13,402 bases of DNA from Lachnospiraceae bacterium (GTDB lineage Bacteria; Bacillota; Clostridia; Lachnospirales; Lachnospiraceae). Below the pieces are notes generated by a model. That model was not told the origin of the DNA, searched no databases, and was given only the letters and a program-made list of their open reading frames with translations. Below, piece after piece: positions 1 to 6,676 of the stretch (its first letter is position 1; each line of letters opens with the position of its first letter). Both the position numbers and the translations under genes were made by a program. The stretch is from positions 1,224 to 14,625 of the forward strand of contig JAJPZP010000001.1 of assembly GCA_021204285.1 (NCBI GenBank), given 5' to 3'.

Positions 1-504
1 TTCTGTCGGCGCGCCAGCCTGCACCACAACATACGCCGGACCTCCCTCGCGACTCAGGACGATCTCTCCCGTCTCTGTCATGGGCACGACTTCCGGTTCC
101 GCGATCTTCGGCGGGTAATTGCCGAACAGAACGTGCGGGCCGATCACGATCCGCTCAAAATCCGCCGGATCTCCCGCTTCCATGGCAATCTCCTGAATCG
201 CTGTCACGCCGGGCAGCACCTCTGTCCCCGCCACCTCGACATCCTCATAACCGGGCGCCGCCACGCGAACCGTATACAGCGCATAGGGCTGCTGCTCCGA
301 ATCACTCAGACTATAGGTGAGTTCCGGCGCGGGCAGTTCAATCTCCTCCGTCATGCCGGACTCATCGGTCGTCAGGCGGATCGTTTCTCCCTGCGGATCT
401 CCTTCATATGTGATTTCCACCATCGCCCCGGCGACCGGACGCAGCGAGCGTCCCTCTGTCAGCCGTATCTTCAGTATTCCCCTGCTCAGGTCATTTTCAG
501 GCAT
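1..504 (-). CDS. SleC-like spore cortex-lytic protein, N-terminal part (runs off the window)
   Basis: 168 codons from ATG at 504 to the window edge, with no stop. An AAAGGGA Shine-Dalgarno lies about 7 nt upstream. The first ~110 residues look like the small beta-sandwich, carboxypeptidase-regulatory-like module that opens clostridial SleC: an early V-x-G-A-x-V-x-I strand, then L-P-A-P-x-x-x-YSL, PYALYTV and a GT-x-VLPGV turn. From about residue 122 the run IGPHVLFGNYPPKI, followed by a YVVVQAGAPTE-like strand ending at the edge, is the part I recognise best from SleC. In the family this precedes the SpoIID-like lytic domain that degrades spore cortex at germination, which lies outside the window. 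No signal peptide is visible; SleC is delivered to the spore during sporulation and activated by Csp proteases. Lachnospiraceae carry several paralogues with this module, so orthology to sleC itself is uncertain. Recognition is from memory, not from a search. Confidence 0.8.
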   Translation of the reverse strand, partial: MPENDLSRGILKIRLTEGRSLRPVAGAMVEITYEGDPQGETIRLTTDESGMTEEIELPAPELTYSLSDSEQQPYALYTVRVAAPGYEDVEVAGTEVLPGVTAIQEIAMEAGDPADFERIVIGPHVLFGNYPPKIAEPEVVPMTETGEIVLSREGGPAYVVVQAGAPTE

Positions 505-532
505 AAAAGATCCCTTTCTCATACATCTCTTT

Positions 533-561
533 ACTATATATATGAAAAAGGGCTCTGTAAA
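533..561 (-). promoter_or_regulatory. Predicted sigma-A-type promoter of the SleC-like gene
   Basis: On the minus strand a TTTACA -35 box (556-561) and a TATAGT -10 box (533-538) are separated by exactly 17 nt. The expected start site, near 526, gives a leader of about 22 nt containing the ribosome binding site. The same AT-rich stretch also reads CATATATA, which resembles a mother-cell sigma-E -10 element. A sporulation sigma factor could therefore be the real user. The 90-nt gap between the membrane-protein stop and the SleC-like start shows no clear terminator: there is a CCCCGGGG palindrome and a weak ATGC/GCAT hairpin, but no T tract. Confidence 0.55.
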
Positions 562-593
562 TTCCCCGGGGATGCTAAAAGCATACTCTATCT

Positions 594-926
594 TTACCGG
601 TTCTTTTCCTCTGTTTCCTCTGCAGACACGCTCTTTTCGCTCTCCGGCTCCTCTGGCTGAGAATCTTCTGTCCTGATCTCTTTTACCTCAGGCACTTCCA
701 CCTCCGCTTCCGGCTCTTCCTCCGGATCCGGCTTCATCAGCACACGTATCGCGGAAACAATCAGCACCACGCCAATCACCACAAACGCGATCATCGCGAC
801 TGTGCTGACAATGAGTGAGGTTCCGCTCGCCGCGCTGCGCGATTGAAGCATCTGCCAGGCAAGGTAAATCAGATAGCCCCCGGCTATCAGGTGAATCATC
901 CGTCTTCCTTTTTCATTTCCCATCAT
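594..926 (-). CDS. Small two-helix membrane protein with acidic C-terminal tail
   Basis: 110 residues, family not recognised. Two hydrophobic stretches are visible: residues ~11-27 (IHLIAGGYLIYLAWQML) and ~38-64, rich in V, I and A. A basic R-V-L-M-K edge follows, then a strongly acidic tail (~66-110) of E, P, D, V and S. This suggests an integral membrane protein with a charged, probably cytoplasmic and disordered tail; topology is inference. The start overlaps the last 14 nt of nadE, with a GGAGGT ribosome binding site inside the nadE codons, so it is almost certainly translated by coupling. ATG at 926 and ATG at 923 both fit that site; the latter has the better spacing. It is the last gene of the methyltransferase-hslO-nadE block. 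No catalytic motif is visible. Confidence 0.75.
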   Translation of the reverse strand: MMGNEKGRRMIHLIAGGYLIYLAWQMLQSRSAASGTSLIVSTVAMIAFVVIGVVLIVSAIRVLMKPDPEEEPEAEVEVPEVKEIRTEDSQPEEPESEKSVSAEETEEKNR

Positions 927-2850
927 CTGTACCTCCCATACTTTCCAGATTCTCGAGCCAGATCCGCGCGCAGGCGTCGCTTGGCATGCGCAGGTCTCCG
1001 CGCGGCGACACCGCGACCGTGCCGACCTTCGGGCCGTCCGGCAGGCAGGAGCGCTTGAACTGCTGCGCGAAGAAACGCCGCATAAAGGTCTTCAGCCATT
1101 TGAGAATCACCTCATCTGTGTATTCTCCCGCAAAGGCCTGCCGCGCCAGATAATAGATCTTGTCCGGTGCAAAGCCGAAGCGCAGCATATAATATAGGAA
1201 GAAATCGTGCAACTCATAGGGTCCCACGAGATCTTCTGTCTTCTGAGAGATCATCCCATTCTCAGGCGGCAGAAGTTCCGGGCTCACCGGCGTGTCGAGG
1301 ATATCGAGCAGTACGCCGGTGAGGCTCTCGTCGCCACAGGTGTCTGCGTAGTAGCGGACCAGATGGCGCACGAGCGTCTTCGGTACGGAGACATTGACAC
1401 CGTACATCGACATATGATCGCCATTGTAGGTCGCCCAGCCGAGCGCCAGCTCCGACATATCACCGGTTCCAATGACCATGCCGCCGGTCTGATTTGCGAT
1501 ATCCATCAGGATCTGCGTCCGCTCCCGCGCCTGGGAATTCTCATAGGTCACATCGTGAATGCTGTCGTCATGTCCGATGTCGCGGAAATGAATGTTCACC
1601 GCCTCGCGGATATCCACCTCGCGAAGATTCGCGCCAAGCCGTCTCGTCAGCTCACAGGCATTGTGGTAGGTGCGATCCGTCGTCCCGAAGCAGGGCATCG
1701 TCACCGCCGTGATGCAACTGCGGTCGAGGCCGAGCCGGTCCGCCGCTTTCGCCGCGACGAGCAGGGCGAGCGTCGAATCGAGGCCTCCGGAAATACCGAT
1801 CACCGCACTCTTGCAATGCGTATGCTCCATGCGCTTTTTCAATCCCAGCGACTGAATCGCAAAAATTTCCTCACAGCGCTTCTGCCGTTCTTCCGCGCGT
1901 CCCGGCACGAAGGGCGCGCGGTCGACAAAGCGGTCAAGGGGCGCGTCGTACGCGGCCATCGTGTAGCTCGTCCGCACATACTGCTCCGTATCTGCGGAAA
2001 CCTGATAGGTGGTATAATGCCTGCGTTCTCCCGCAAGCCGCTCGATATCAAGATCCGCGTAGATTGTCTCATTCTCAAAGCGCCGGGATTCCTTCAGCAG
2101 CGAACCGTTCTCGCAGATCAGGTGATGACCTCCGAAGACGAGATCAGTCGAAGACTCTCCCTCCCCGGCACTCGCGTAGATATAGCCACAGACAAGGCGG
2201 CCCGACTGGCTGCGGACCAGCTCCCGCCGGTAGCTGTCCTTTCCCGTAATCTCATCGCTCGCGGAGAGATTCACGATCACAGTCGCCCCCTGCATCGCAT
2301 GACGGACGCCCGGCGGATTCGGCGCCCAGACATCCTCACAGATCTCCGCCGCCACCTCAAGGCGCGGCACGTTCAAACAGGAAAAGAGCTGATCCGTCCC
2401 GAAGGGTACCTTCTCTCCGGACAGCCACTCGACATCCACGCATTTCTCCGGCCCCGCCGTAAAATGACGCTGCTCATAGAATTCACTGTAATTGGGGATG
2501 TGCGTCTTCGGCACGAGCCCCAGAAGCCGTCCATCCGAATAAGCCGCCGCCACATTGTAGAGCTTTCCTTTGATCTCTATCGGCAGGCCAACGAAAAACA
2601 GGCCGTCCATCCCTTTGCTGGCCTTCACGATGGCAGACAGCGCGTTTTTTGCCTCCGTCAGCAGCAGCTCCTGGCGGAAGAGATCACTGCAGGTGTAGCC
2701 GGTGATGCAGAGCTCCGGGAAGACGATGATCCGCGCTCCGCGCTCCCACATCTCCTTCATCAGGCGGATGATCTCCCCCACATTGTATTTTGGGTCCGCC
2801 ACGCGGATCTTCGGAGCCGCTGCAGCCGCCTTCACAAATCCGTATTTCAT
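913..2850 (-). CDS. nadE: Glutamine-dependent NAD(+) synthetase
   Basis: A 645-residue two-domain enzyme making NAD from deamido-NAD (nicotinate adenine dinucleotide), ATP and glutamine, the last step of NAD synthesis, in the cytoplasm. The N-terminal nitrilase-type glutaminase (~1-290) releases ammonia. Its Glu-Lys-Cys triad is visible as E46 in FPELCITGY, K115 in VPKTHIPNY and C171 in EICEDVW. The C-terminal synthetase (~330-645) carries the PP-loop SGGLDS at 354-359 that binds ATP, plus the family's GTGDMSELALGWATYNGDHM segment (~461-480). Length and order match the long, glutamine-using NadE class, so the enzyme needs no separate amidotransferase. ATG at 2850 follows the hslO stop by one base, and its AGGAGG site lies inside the last hslO codons. 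Co-expression with Hsp33 would tie NAD supply to redox stress handling, but that link is inference. Confidence 0.97.
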   Translation of the reverse strand: MKYGFVKAAAAAPKIRVADPKYNVGEIIRLMKEMWERGARIIVFPELCITGYTCSDLFRQELLLTEAKNALSAIVKASKGMDGLFFVGLPIEIKGKLYNVAAAYSDGRLLGLVPKTHIPNYSEFYEQRHFTAGPEKCVDVEWLSGEKVPFGTDQLFSCLNVPRLEVAAEICEDVWAPNPPGVRHAMQGATVIVNLSASDEITGKDSYRRELVRSQSGRLVCGYIYASAGEGESSTDLVFGGHHLICENGSLLKESRRFENETIYADLDIERLAGERRHYTTYQVSADTEQYVRTSYTMAAYDAPLDRFVDRAPFVPGRAEERQKRCEEIFAIQSLGLKKRMEHTHCKSAVIGISGGLDSTLALLVAAKAADRLGLDRSCITAVTMPCFGTTDRTYHNACELTRRLGANLREVDIREAVNIHFRDIGHDDSIHDVTYENSQARERTQILMDIANQTGGMVIGTGDMSELALGWATYNGDHMSMYGVNVSVPKTLVRHLVRYYADTCGDESLTGVLLDILDTPVSPELLPPENGMISQKTEDLVGPYELHDFFLYYMLRFGFAPDKIYYLARQAFAGEYTDEVILKWLKTFMRRFFAQQFKRSCLPDGPKVGTVAVSPRGDLRMPSDACARIWLENLESMGGTDDGK

Positions 2851-2851
2851 C

Positions 2852-3730
2852 TCATTTGCTCCTCCTGACGATTTCTTTGAGATCCTCTACTGAAAATTCA
2901 TAGGGCGTGTTGCAGAAATGACACTTCACCTCGACCGGCTTTCCGTCCTGTATCATCTCATTCAGTCCCTTGCGTCCCACGCTGAGCAGCGCCTTCTCCA
3001 CGCGTTCCCTGCTGCAGTTGCAGTAGAAGCGGGTGTCTGTCCGCTCCAGAAATTCCACATCAAATTCCCCCAGAATCTCCGTCAACAGCTGCTCCGGCGT
3101 ATAGCCGCGATCCAGATAAGTCGTCACAGAATGAATCTCTGAGAGCTTTCGCTCCAGACGGTCGATAACAGCGTCCTCCACTTCCGGCATCAGCTGAATG
3201 ATAAAGCCACCCGCCTGGCGCACCGTATTGTCGCGCTCCATGAGGACTCCCAGTCCCACCGAGGAGGGCGTCTGCTCCGAATTTGCAAAATAATAAGTCA
3301 GGTCCTCGGCGATCTCTCCGCTCTGCAGCTCGGTCTGCCCCACATAGGGCTCCTTCAGGCCCAGATCCCTGACGACACTCAGCGTCCCCGCGCCAAGCGC
3401 GCCTCCGACATCCAGCTTGCCCCTGCTGTTCGGCGGCAGCATCACCTCCGGGTGATTGACATAGCCCTTCACTCCTCCATGGGAATCCGCAGTCACAGTC
3501 AGGCCGCCGATCGGCCCGTCGCAGTGGATCTGCAGGGTGAGCAGATCGTCCTCCCCTTTCATCATAATCCCCATCATGGCCCCTGCGCTCATCAGGCGTC
3601 CCAAAGCCGCCGTCGCCACAGGGCTCGTATTATGGTGCGCCCGCGCCTCCTCCACCATATCTCTTGCCGTCACCGCAAACGCCCGGATCTGTCCGTCCGC
3701 TGCCGTGGCTCTCACGATATAATCACTCAT
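2852..3730 (-). CDS. hslO: Hsp33 redox-regulated holdase chaperone
   Basis: 292 residues, the usual length for Hsp33. The protein is a cytoplasmic holdase switched on by oxidation. Under reducing conditions four C-terminal cysteines bind zinc; on disulfide formation the linker unfolds and binds unfolding client proteins. All four cysteines are present: C237 and C239 (CNC) and C270 and C273 (CHFC), in the family's C-x-C...C-x2-C arrangement. The N-terminal substrate-binding domain shows HHNTSPVATAALGRLMSAG (~32-50) and the G-P-I-G-G-L strand (~72-77). The start ATG at 3730 overlaps the methyltransferase stop by 8 nt (ATGAGTGA). A GGAGGAG site lies just upstream, so translation is coupled. nadE follows one base after the stop. 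Confidence 0.97.
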   Translation of the reverse strand: MSDYIVRATAADGQIRAFAVTARDMVEEARAHHNTSPVATAALGRLMSAGAMMGIMMKGEDDLLTLQIHCDGPIGGLTVTADSHGGVKGYVNHPEVMLPPNSRGKLDVGGALGAGTLSVVRDLGLKEPYVGQTELQSGEIAEDLTYYFANSEQTPSSVGLGVLMERDNTVRQAGGFIIQLMPEVEDAVIDRLERKLSEIHSVTTYLDRGYTPEQLLTEILGEFDVEFLERTDTRFYCNCSRERVEKALLSVGRKGLNEMIQDGKPVEVKCHFCNTPYEFSVEDLKEIVRRSK

Positions 3731-4496
3731 CTTCTCCTCCTTCCTCCGCGCATCTCCGGCAGATCACGTAGACCCTCTCCGAATCCTCCCGCGGCGGTTC
3801 CCTGGTAAACGCATCATATATGTGCAACAGTTCAAGTCCCGAACACTCCACCAGCTCCTCTATCGTTGAAAGCCGGTAGGCTCTCTGGTAATGCGTCTCC
3901 TCGTATTTTCTATATAAATCCGAAGTTTCCCTCTCGAAAAGCGTCAGATTATACTCATTGATCATAGACTCCTCATCGTAATAGTTTTCCCAGATGAAAC
4001 TTCCTTCTTCCCTGTTTTCAGCAATCGTCTGCTCTCCAAGCTGCTCCCGGTATTTGTACTCCGTATTCAGATCAAAGACGAACAGGCCGCCGTAATCCAG
4101 ATAATTGCGCGCTGCTGCGCGTAAGATTCCAAGCAGTTCCTCTTCCCGCAGCACATAATTCAGGGAGTCGCAGACACAGACAATCGCCCTCACAGTGCCG
4201 TAAAGTTCAAATTCCCGCATATCCTGCTGTAAATAAAGAATGTCATGACCGGATTCCGTCCGTTTCCGGACAGCCTCCTCGAGCATTTCCTCCGACTGGT
4301 CGATGCCGATCATGTCGTAACCCGCCTCCGCGAGCAGCTCGGTCATCTGCCCGGTACCGCAGCCGAGCTCGCAGACCAGTCCTTCTGACACCCCATATTC
4401 ATGCAGGATACCGGTCAGATATCTACACCATTCCTCATAGGGTACATCATCCATGAACAGATCATAAACCTTTGCAAAGCCCGTATATGCCTCCAC
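3723..4496 (-). CDS. Class I SAM-dependent methyltransferase, substrate unknown
   Basis: 257 residues from a GTG start at 4496, which sits 6 nt after a GGAGGT ribosome binding site (4503-4508). A longer open frame reaches ATG 4562, but it would translate through the upstream intrinsic terminator and has no comparable ribosome site, so I reject it. The fold is a Rossmann methyltransferase. Motif I is VCELGCGTGQ at ~41-50, followed by an acidic strand end in IGIDQS (~63-68) that should bind the SAM ribose, then QQDMREFEL (~90-98) and CVCDSLNY (~107-114). The opening AYTGFAKVYDLFMDDVPYEEW is typical of a widespread Firmicutes family annotated only as class I methyltransferase. Substrate cannot be told from sequence. 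It is the first gene of the block coupled to hslO, nadE and the membrane protein. Confidence 0.9.
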   Translation of the reverse strand: MEAYTGFAKVYDLFMDDVPYEEWCRYLTGILHEYGVSEGLVCELGCGTGQMTELLAEAGYDMIGIDQSEEMLEEAVRKRTESGHDILYLQQDMREFELYGTVRAIVCVCDSLNYVLREEELLGILRAAARNYLDYGGLFVFDLNTEYKYREQLGEQTIAENREEGSFIWENYYDEESMINEYNLTLFERETSDLYRKYEETHYQRAYRLSTIEELVECSGLELLHIYDAFTREPPREDSERVYVICRRCAEEGGEDE

Positions 4497-4512
4497 CCTC
4501 ACACCTCCGGTG

Positions 4513-4550
4513 AAAAGAAAAGGGCTGTTCCTGTCAAAACAGCCCCTTTT
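4513..4550 (-). terminator. Intrinsic terminator after crh
   Basis: Inverted arms at 4518-4529 and 4538-4550 form an 8-bp GC-rich stem (GGGCTGTT / AACAGCCC), extended by AAAA/TTTT with a single bulged C. The loop is 8 nt. On the transcribed strand the stem is followed by TTTTCTTTTC. It lies 24 nt past the crh stop and immediately before the methyltransferase ribosome site, so it divides the murB-rapZ-whiA-crh unit from the next block. The second block has no other convincing promoter here and may live on read-through. Confidence 0.85.
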
Positions 4551-4573
4551 CCTTCTATTCATTGTCGTCGCGC

Positions 4574-4828
4574 CTAGTGGCTGCTCAGATATTTCTCAAT
4601 ATTCTCGATGGCAGTCTCCTCATCGTTTCCATCCGCGGTCACAGTCACCGATGATCCGGCAGAAAGCCCCAGCGTCATCATGCCCATGATGCTTTTTGCA
4701 TTCACCTTCTTGTCGCCAGTCTCCACATAGATCTTGCTCTCATACTGACTTGCAACCTGCACCAGCACCGCGGCCGGTCTGGCTTCCAGCCCACTGGCGA
4801 GTTGAACAGTGATCGGTTTCTTAATCAT
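4574..4828 (-). CDS. crh: Crh-like HPr-family protein lacking the phosphorylatable histidine
   Basis: 84 residues, the size of an HPr domain. In HPr, His15 accepts phosphate from PTS enzyme I and Ser46 is phosphorylated by HPr kinase; seryl-phosphorylated HPr or Crh acts with CcpA in catabolite repression. Here the active-site motif reads GLEARPAA (13-20), so residue 15 is Glu (codon GAA, read directly). The Ser46 site is intact in VNAKSIMGMMTLG (42-54). The protein thus resembles Bacillus Crh, which has Gln15, and should be a regulator rather than a sugar-phosphate carrier. Gene order rapZ-whiA-crh matches the B. subtilis yvcJ-yvcK-yvcL-crh locus except for yvcK. The start at 4828 has a GGAGGAG site and lies 15 nt after the whiA stop. 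A terminator follows. The alternative label is generic HPr-family phosphocarrier. Confidence 0.88.
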   Translation of the reverse strand: MIKKPITVQLASGLEARPAAVLVQVASQYESKIYVETGDKKVNAKSIMGMMTLGLSAGSSVTVTADGNDEETAIENIEKYLSSH

Positions 4829-4843
4829 TATGGCTCCTCCTTC

Positions 4844-5791
4844 TTACTCCTCTTTGCCCTCTCGCAACCGTTCAGCCATCATACTCAGTCTGCGAAGGCG
4901 ATGATTCACTCCGGATTTTCCGACAGGCGGATCCAGCATTTCCCCCAGTTCCTTCAGGCTGGCGTCCGGATACTCCAGCCTCAGCCTGGCCGTCTCGCCC
5001 AGGCTCCCGCCCAGATGCCTCAGTCCCACCTTCTGATCGATATACCTGATATCCTCAATCTGGCGAACCGCAGCGGAAACCGTCTTGTTCAGATTCGCGG
5101 TCTCACAGTTCACCTTACGGTTCACCGAGTTCCGCACTTCCTTCACAATCCGTACATTTTCGAGCTGCATCAGCGACACGTGAGCACCGATAAGGCCAAG
5201 CAGATCAACGATCTGAGACCCCTCCTTCACATACACGACGAAATGCCTCTTGCGCGGGATGATCTTCGCATCAATCCCAAATCCGTCCAGCACGCCCCGA
5301 AGCTCCTCCGCCTTTTCCAGATCAACGCATACGATCTCAAGGTGGTAGGATTTCTCCGGATCGCTGACGGACCCGGCTGCCAGGAATGCCCCCCGTATAA
5401 AAGCACGCCTGCAGCAGCTCTGCCTCAGCAAATGACTATGTATTCGCGCCATACAGCCGTCCATGTTCCCGTCCGAATCCATGAGCTGCGTGTCCGTGAG
5501 CAGCCGCCTTGCCTCCCTGTCGTGGCAAACCGCCACGGTATAATACCGCGCGCCGCGTTTCTCTCGGACGGAGACTTCCATTTTCATATTAAAGGTTTTT
5601 CTCAATAATGTAAAGTACTTTCTTGCGACGGACATATTTTCTGTCTGGATTTTCACACTGAAATGTTCATCCCCGGTGACGGAAATTTTCCCGCAAAAGC
5701 TTAAGATTGCCGCTGTTTCCGCCAGTCTGCAGTGCCTTCCCGGCGAAATCTGCCTGGAAAGTTCTTCCTTGATCTCTCCGGAAAATGACAT
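4844..5791 (-). CDS. whiA: DNA-binding regulator WhiA
   Basis: 315 residues, the family's normal length. WhiA is a homing-endonuclease-derived DNA-binding protein. In Streptomyces it drives sporulation septation; in Bacillus it affects division and chromosome segregation. The N-terminal part begins MSFSGEIKEEL, followed by a degenerate LAGLIDADG-type region around RRAFIRGAFLAAGSVSDP (128-145), which has lost nuclease residues in this family. The C-terminal helix-turn-helix is visible at ~277-303 (ASLKELGEMLDPPVGKSGVN, then HRLRRL). It starts 9 nt after the rapZ stop, with a weak GTGAGGG site overlapping that stop, so it depends on the rapZ transcript. It is followed closely by crh. No frameshift or missing domain is seen. 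Confidence 0.96.
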   Translation of the reverse strand: MSFSGEIKEELSRQISPGRHCRLAETAAILSFCGKISVTGDEHFSVKIQTENMSVARKYFTLLRKTFNMKMEVSVREKRGARYYTVAVCHDREARRLLTDTQLMDSDGNMDGCMARIHSHLLRQSCCRRAFIRGAFLAAGSVSDPEKSYHLEIVCVDLEKAEELRGVLDGFGIDAKIIPRKRHFVVYVKEGSQIVDLLGLIGAHVSLMQLENVRIVKEVRNSVNRKVNCETANLNKTVSAAVRQIEDIRYIDQKVGLRHLGGSLGETARLRLEYPDASLKELGEMLDPPVGKSGVNHRLRRLSMMAERLREGKEE

Positions 5792-5800
5792 ACAATTCCC

Positions 5801-6676
5801 TCACTTTCCCCGGGCCGCATCCTTTCCGATATCCCGGTGTTCCAGCTTCACCCCATAATCGCTCTGTCTGCTCAGCCGCTCATATAACCTGTCCGCCAGC
5901 GTCACAGAGCGATGCTTTCCACCTGTGCAGCCGATCGCAATCACGAGCTGATTCTTTCCCTCCAGCACATAATTCGGGATCAGAAAATGGAGCAGATCCT
6001 CCAGCTTGTCCAGGAAAATATGCGCCATATCAAAACCCATCACAAAATCCTGAATCTCTTTATCATTACCGGTCAGTCTGCGCAGTTCCTCATGATAGTA
6101 GGGATTCGGCAGAAAACGAACGTCGAAAACCAGATCGGCGTCATTGGGGATGCCATACTTGAAACCAAAGGAAAGCACGGTAATCATCAGATTTTTGAAC
6201 TCGCGGTTCTGCACGAAGATCTGTTCCAGCTCCTGCTTCAGCTCCCGCACAAGAAGCTGACTCGTATCAATAATATAATCCGCCTGTTTTTTCAGAAAGA
6301 CAAGCCTTTCCCGTTCAAGCGCAATGCCCTGCTCAATCCGTCCGGCCTCCGCCAGCGGATGCATGCGGCGCGTCTCCTTATAACGCTTCACCAGCACATC
6401 GTCACTCGCATCCAGAAACAGAATCTCATAGGCAATGCCCTGGCCTGTCAGATGTTCCAGTACCTGCTGCAGCTGATCCAGCGCCTTACCGCTGCGCACG
6501 TCAATCCCGATCGCGACCTTTGTGATCTCACTGTTTCCGGAAGCAGTCAGCTCCGCAAATTTATCAATAAAAGGGACAGGAAGGTTGTCCACGCAGAAAT
6601 AGCCCGCATCCTCCAGTATTTTCAAGGCCGTCGCTCTGCCGGCGCCGGACATGCCCGTCACGATCACGAGTCTCAT
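5801..6676 (-). CDS. rapZ: RapZ/YvcJ-family RNA- and nucleotide-binding protein with altered Walker A
   Basis: 291 residues, full length. In enterobacteria RapZ binds small RNAs and controls glucosamine-6-phosphate synthase. The Bacillus orthologue YvcJ hydrolyses GTP and affects competence. The N-terminal kinase-like domain contains GMSGAGRAT at 8-16, then CVDNLPVPF (28-36), GIDVRSG (57-63) and the FLDASDD strand (87-93). The C-terminal RNA-binding domain has the highly conserved SFGFKYGIPNDADLVFDVRF (169-188) and IGCTGGKHRSV (248-258). The Walker A positions normally K and S/T are R14 and A15 here (codons AGA GCG, read directly), with T16 next to them, so nucleotide binding may be weakened. 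The start ATG overlaps the murB stop (ATGA), with an AAGGAG site inside murB. whiA follows after 9 nt. Confidence 0.95.
   Translation of the reverse strand: MRLVIVTGMSGAGRATALKILEDAGYFCVDNLPVPFIDKFAELTASGNSEITKVAIGIDVRSGKALDQLQQVLEHLTGQGIAYEILFLDASDDVLVKRYKETRRMHPLAEAGRIEQGIALERERLVFLKKQADYIIDTSQLLVRELKQELEQIFVQNREFKNLMITVLSFGFKYGIPNDADLVFDVRFLPNPYYHEELRRLTGNDKEIQDFVMGFDMAHIFLDKLEDLLHFLIPNYVLEGKNQLVIAIGCTGGKHRSVTLADRLYERLSRQSDYGVKLEHRDIGKDAARGK

Noticed and set aside
1207..2868. 553-codon plus-strand open frame
   Set aside because: It is antisense to nadE, whose catalytic residues are all intact; no ribosome site or family motif.
4531..4536. TTGACA -35-like hexamer in the crh terminator loop
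   Set aside because: No -10-like hexamer at 16-18 nt downstream on the minus strand.
4497..4562. 22-residue N-terminal extension of the methyltransferase to ATG 4562
   Set aside because: It would translate the crh terminator hairpin, while a strong GGAGGT site is placed for GTG 4496.
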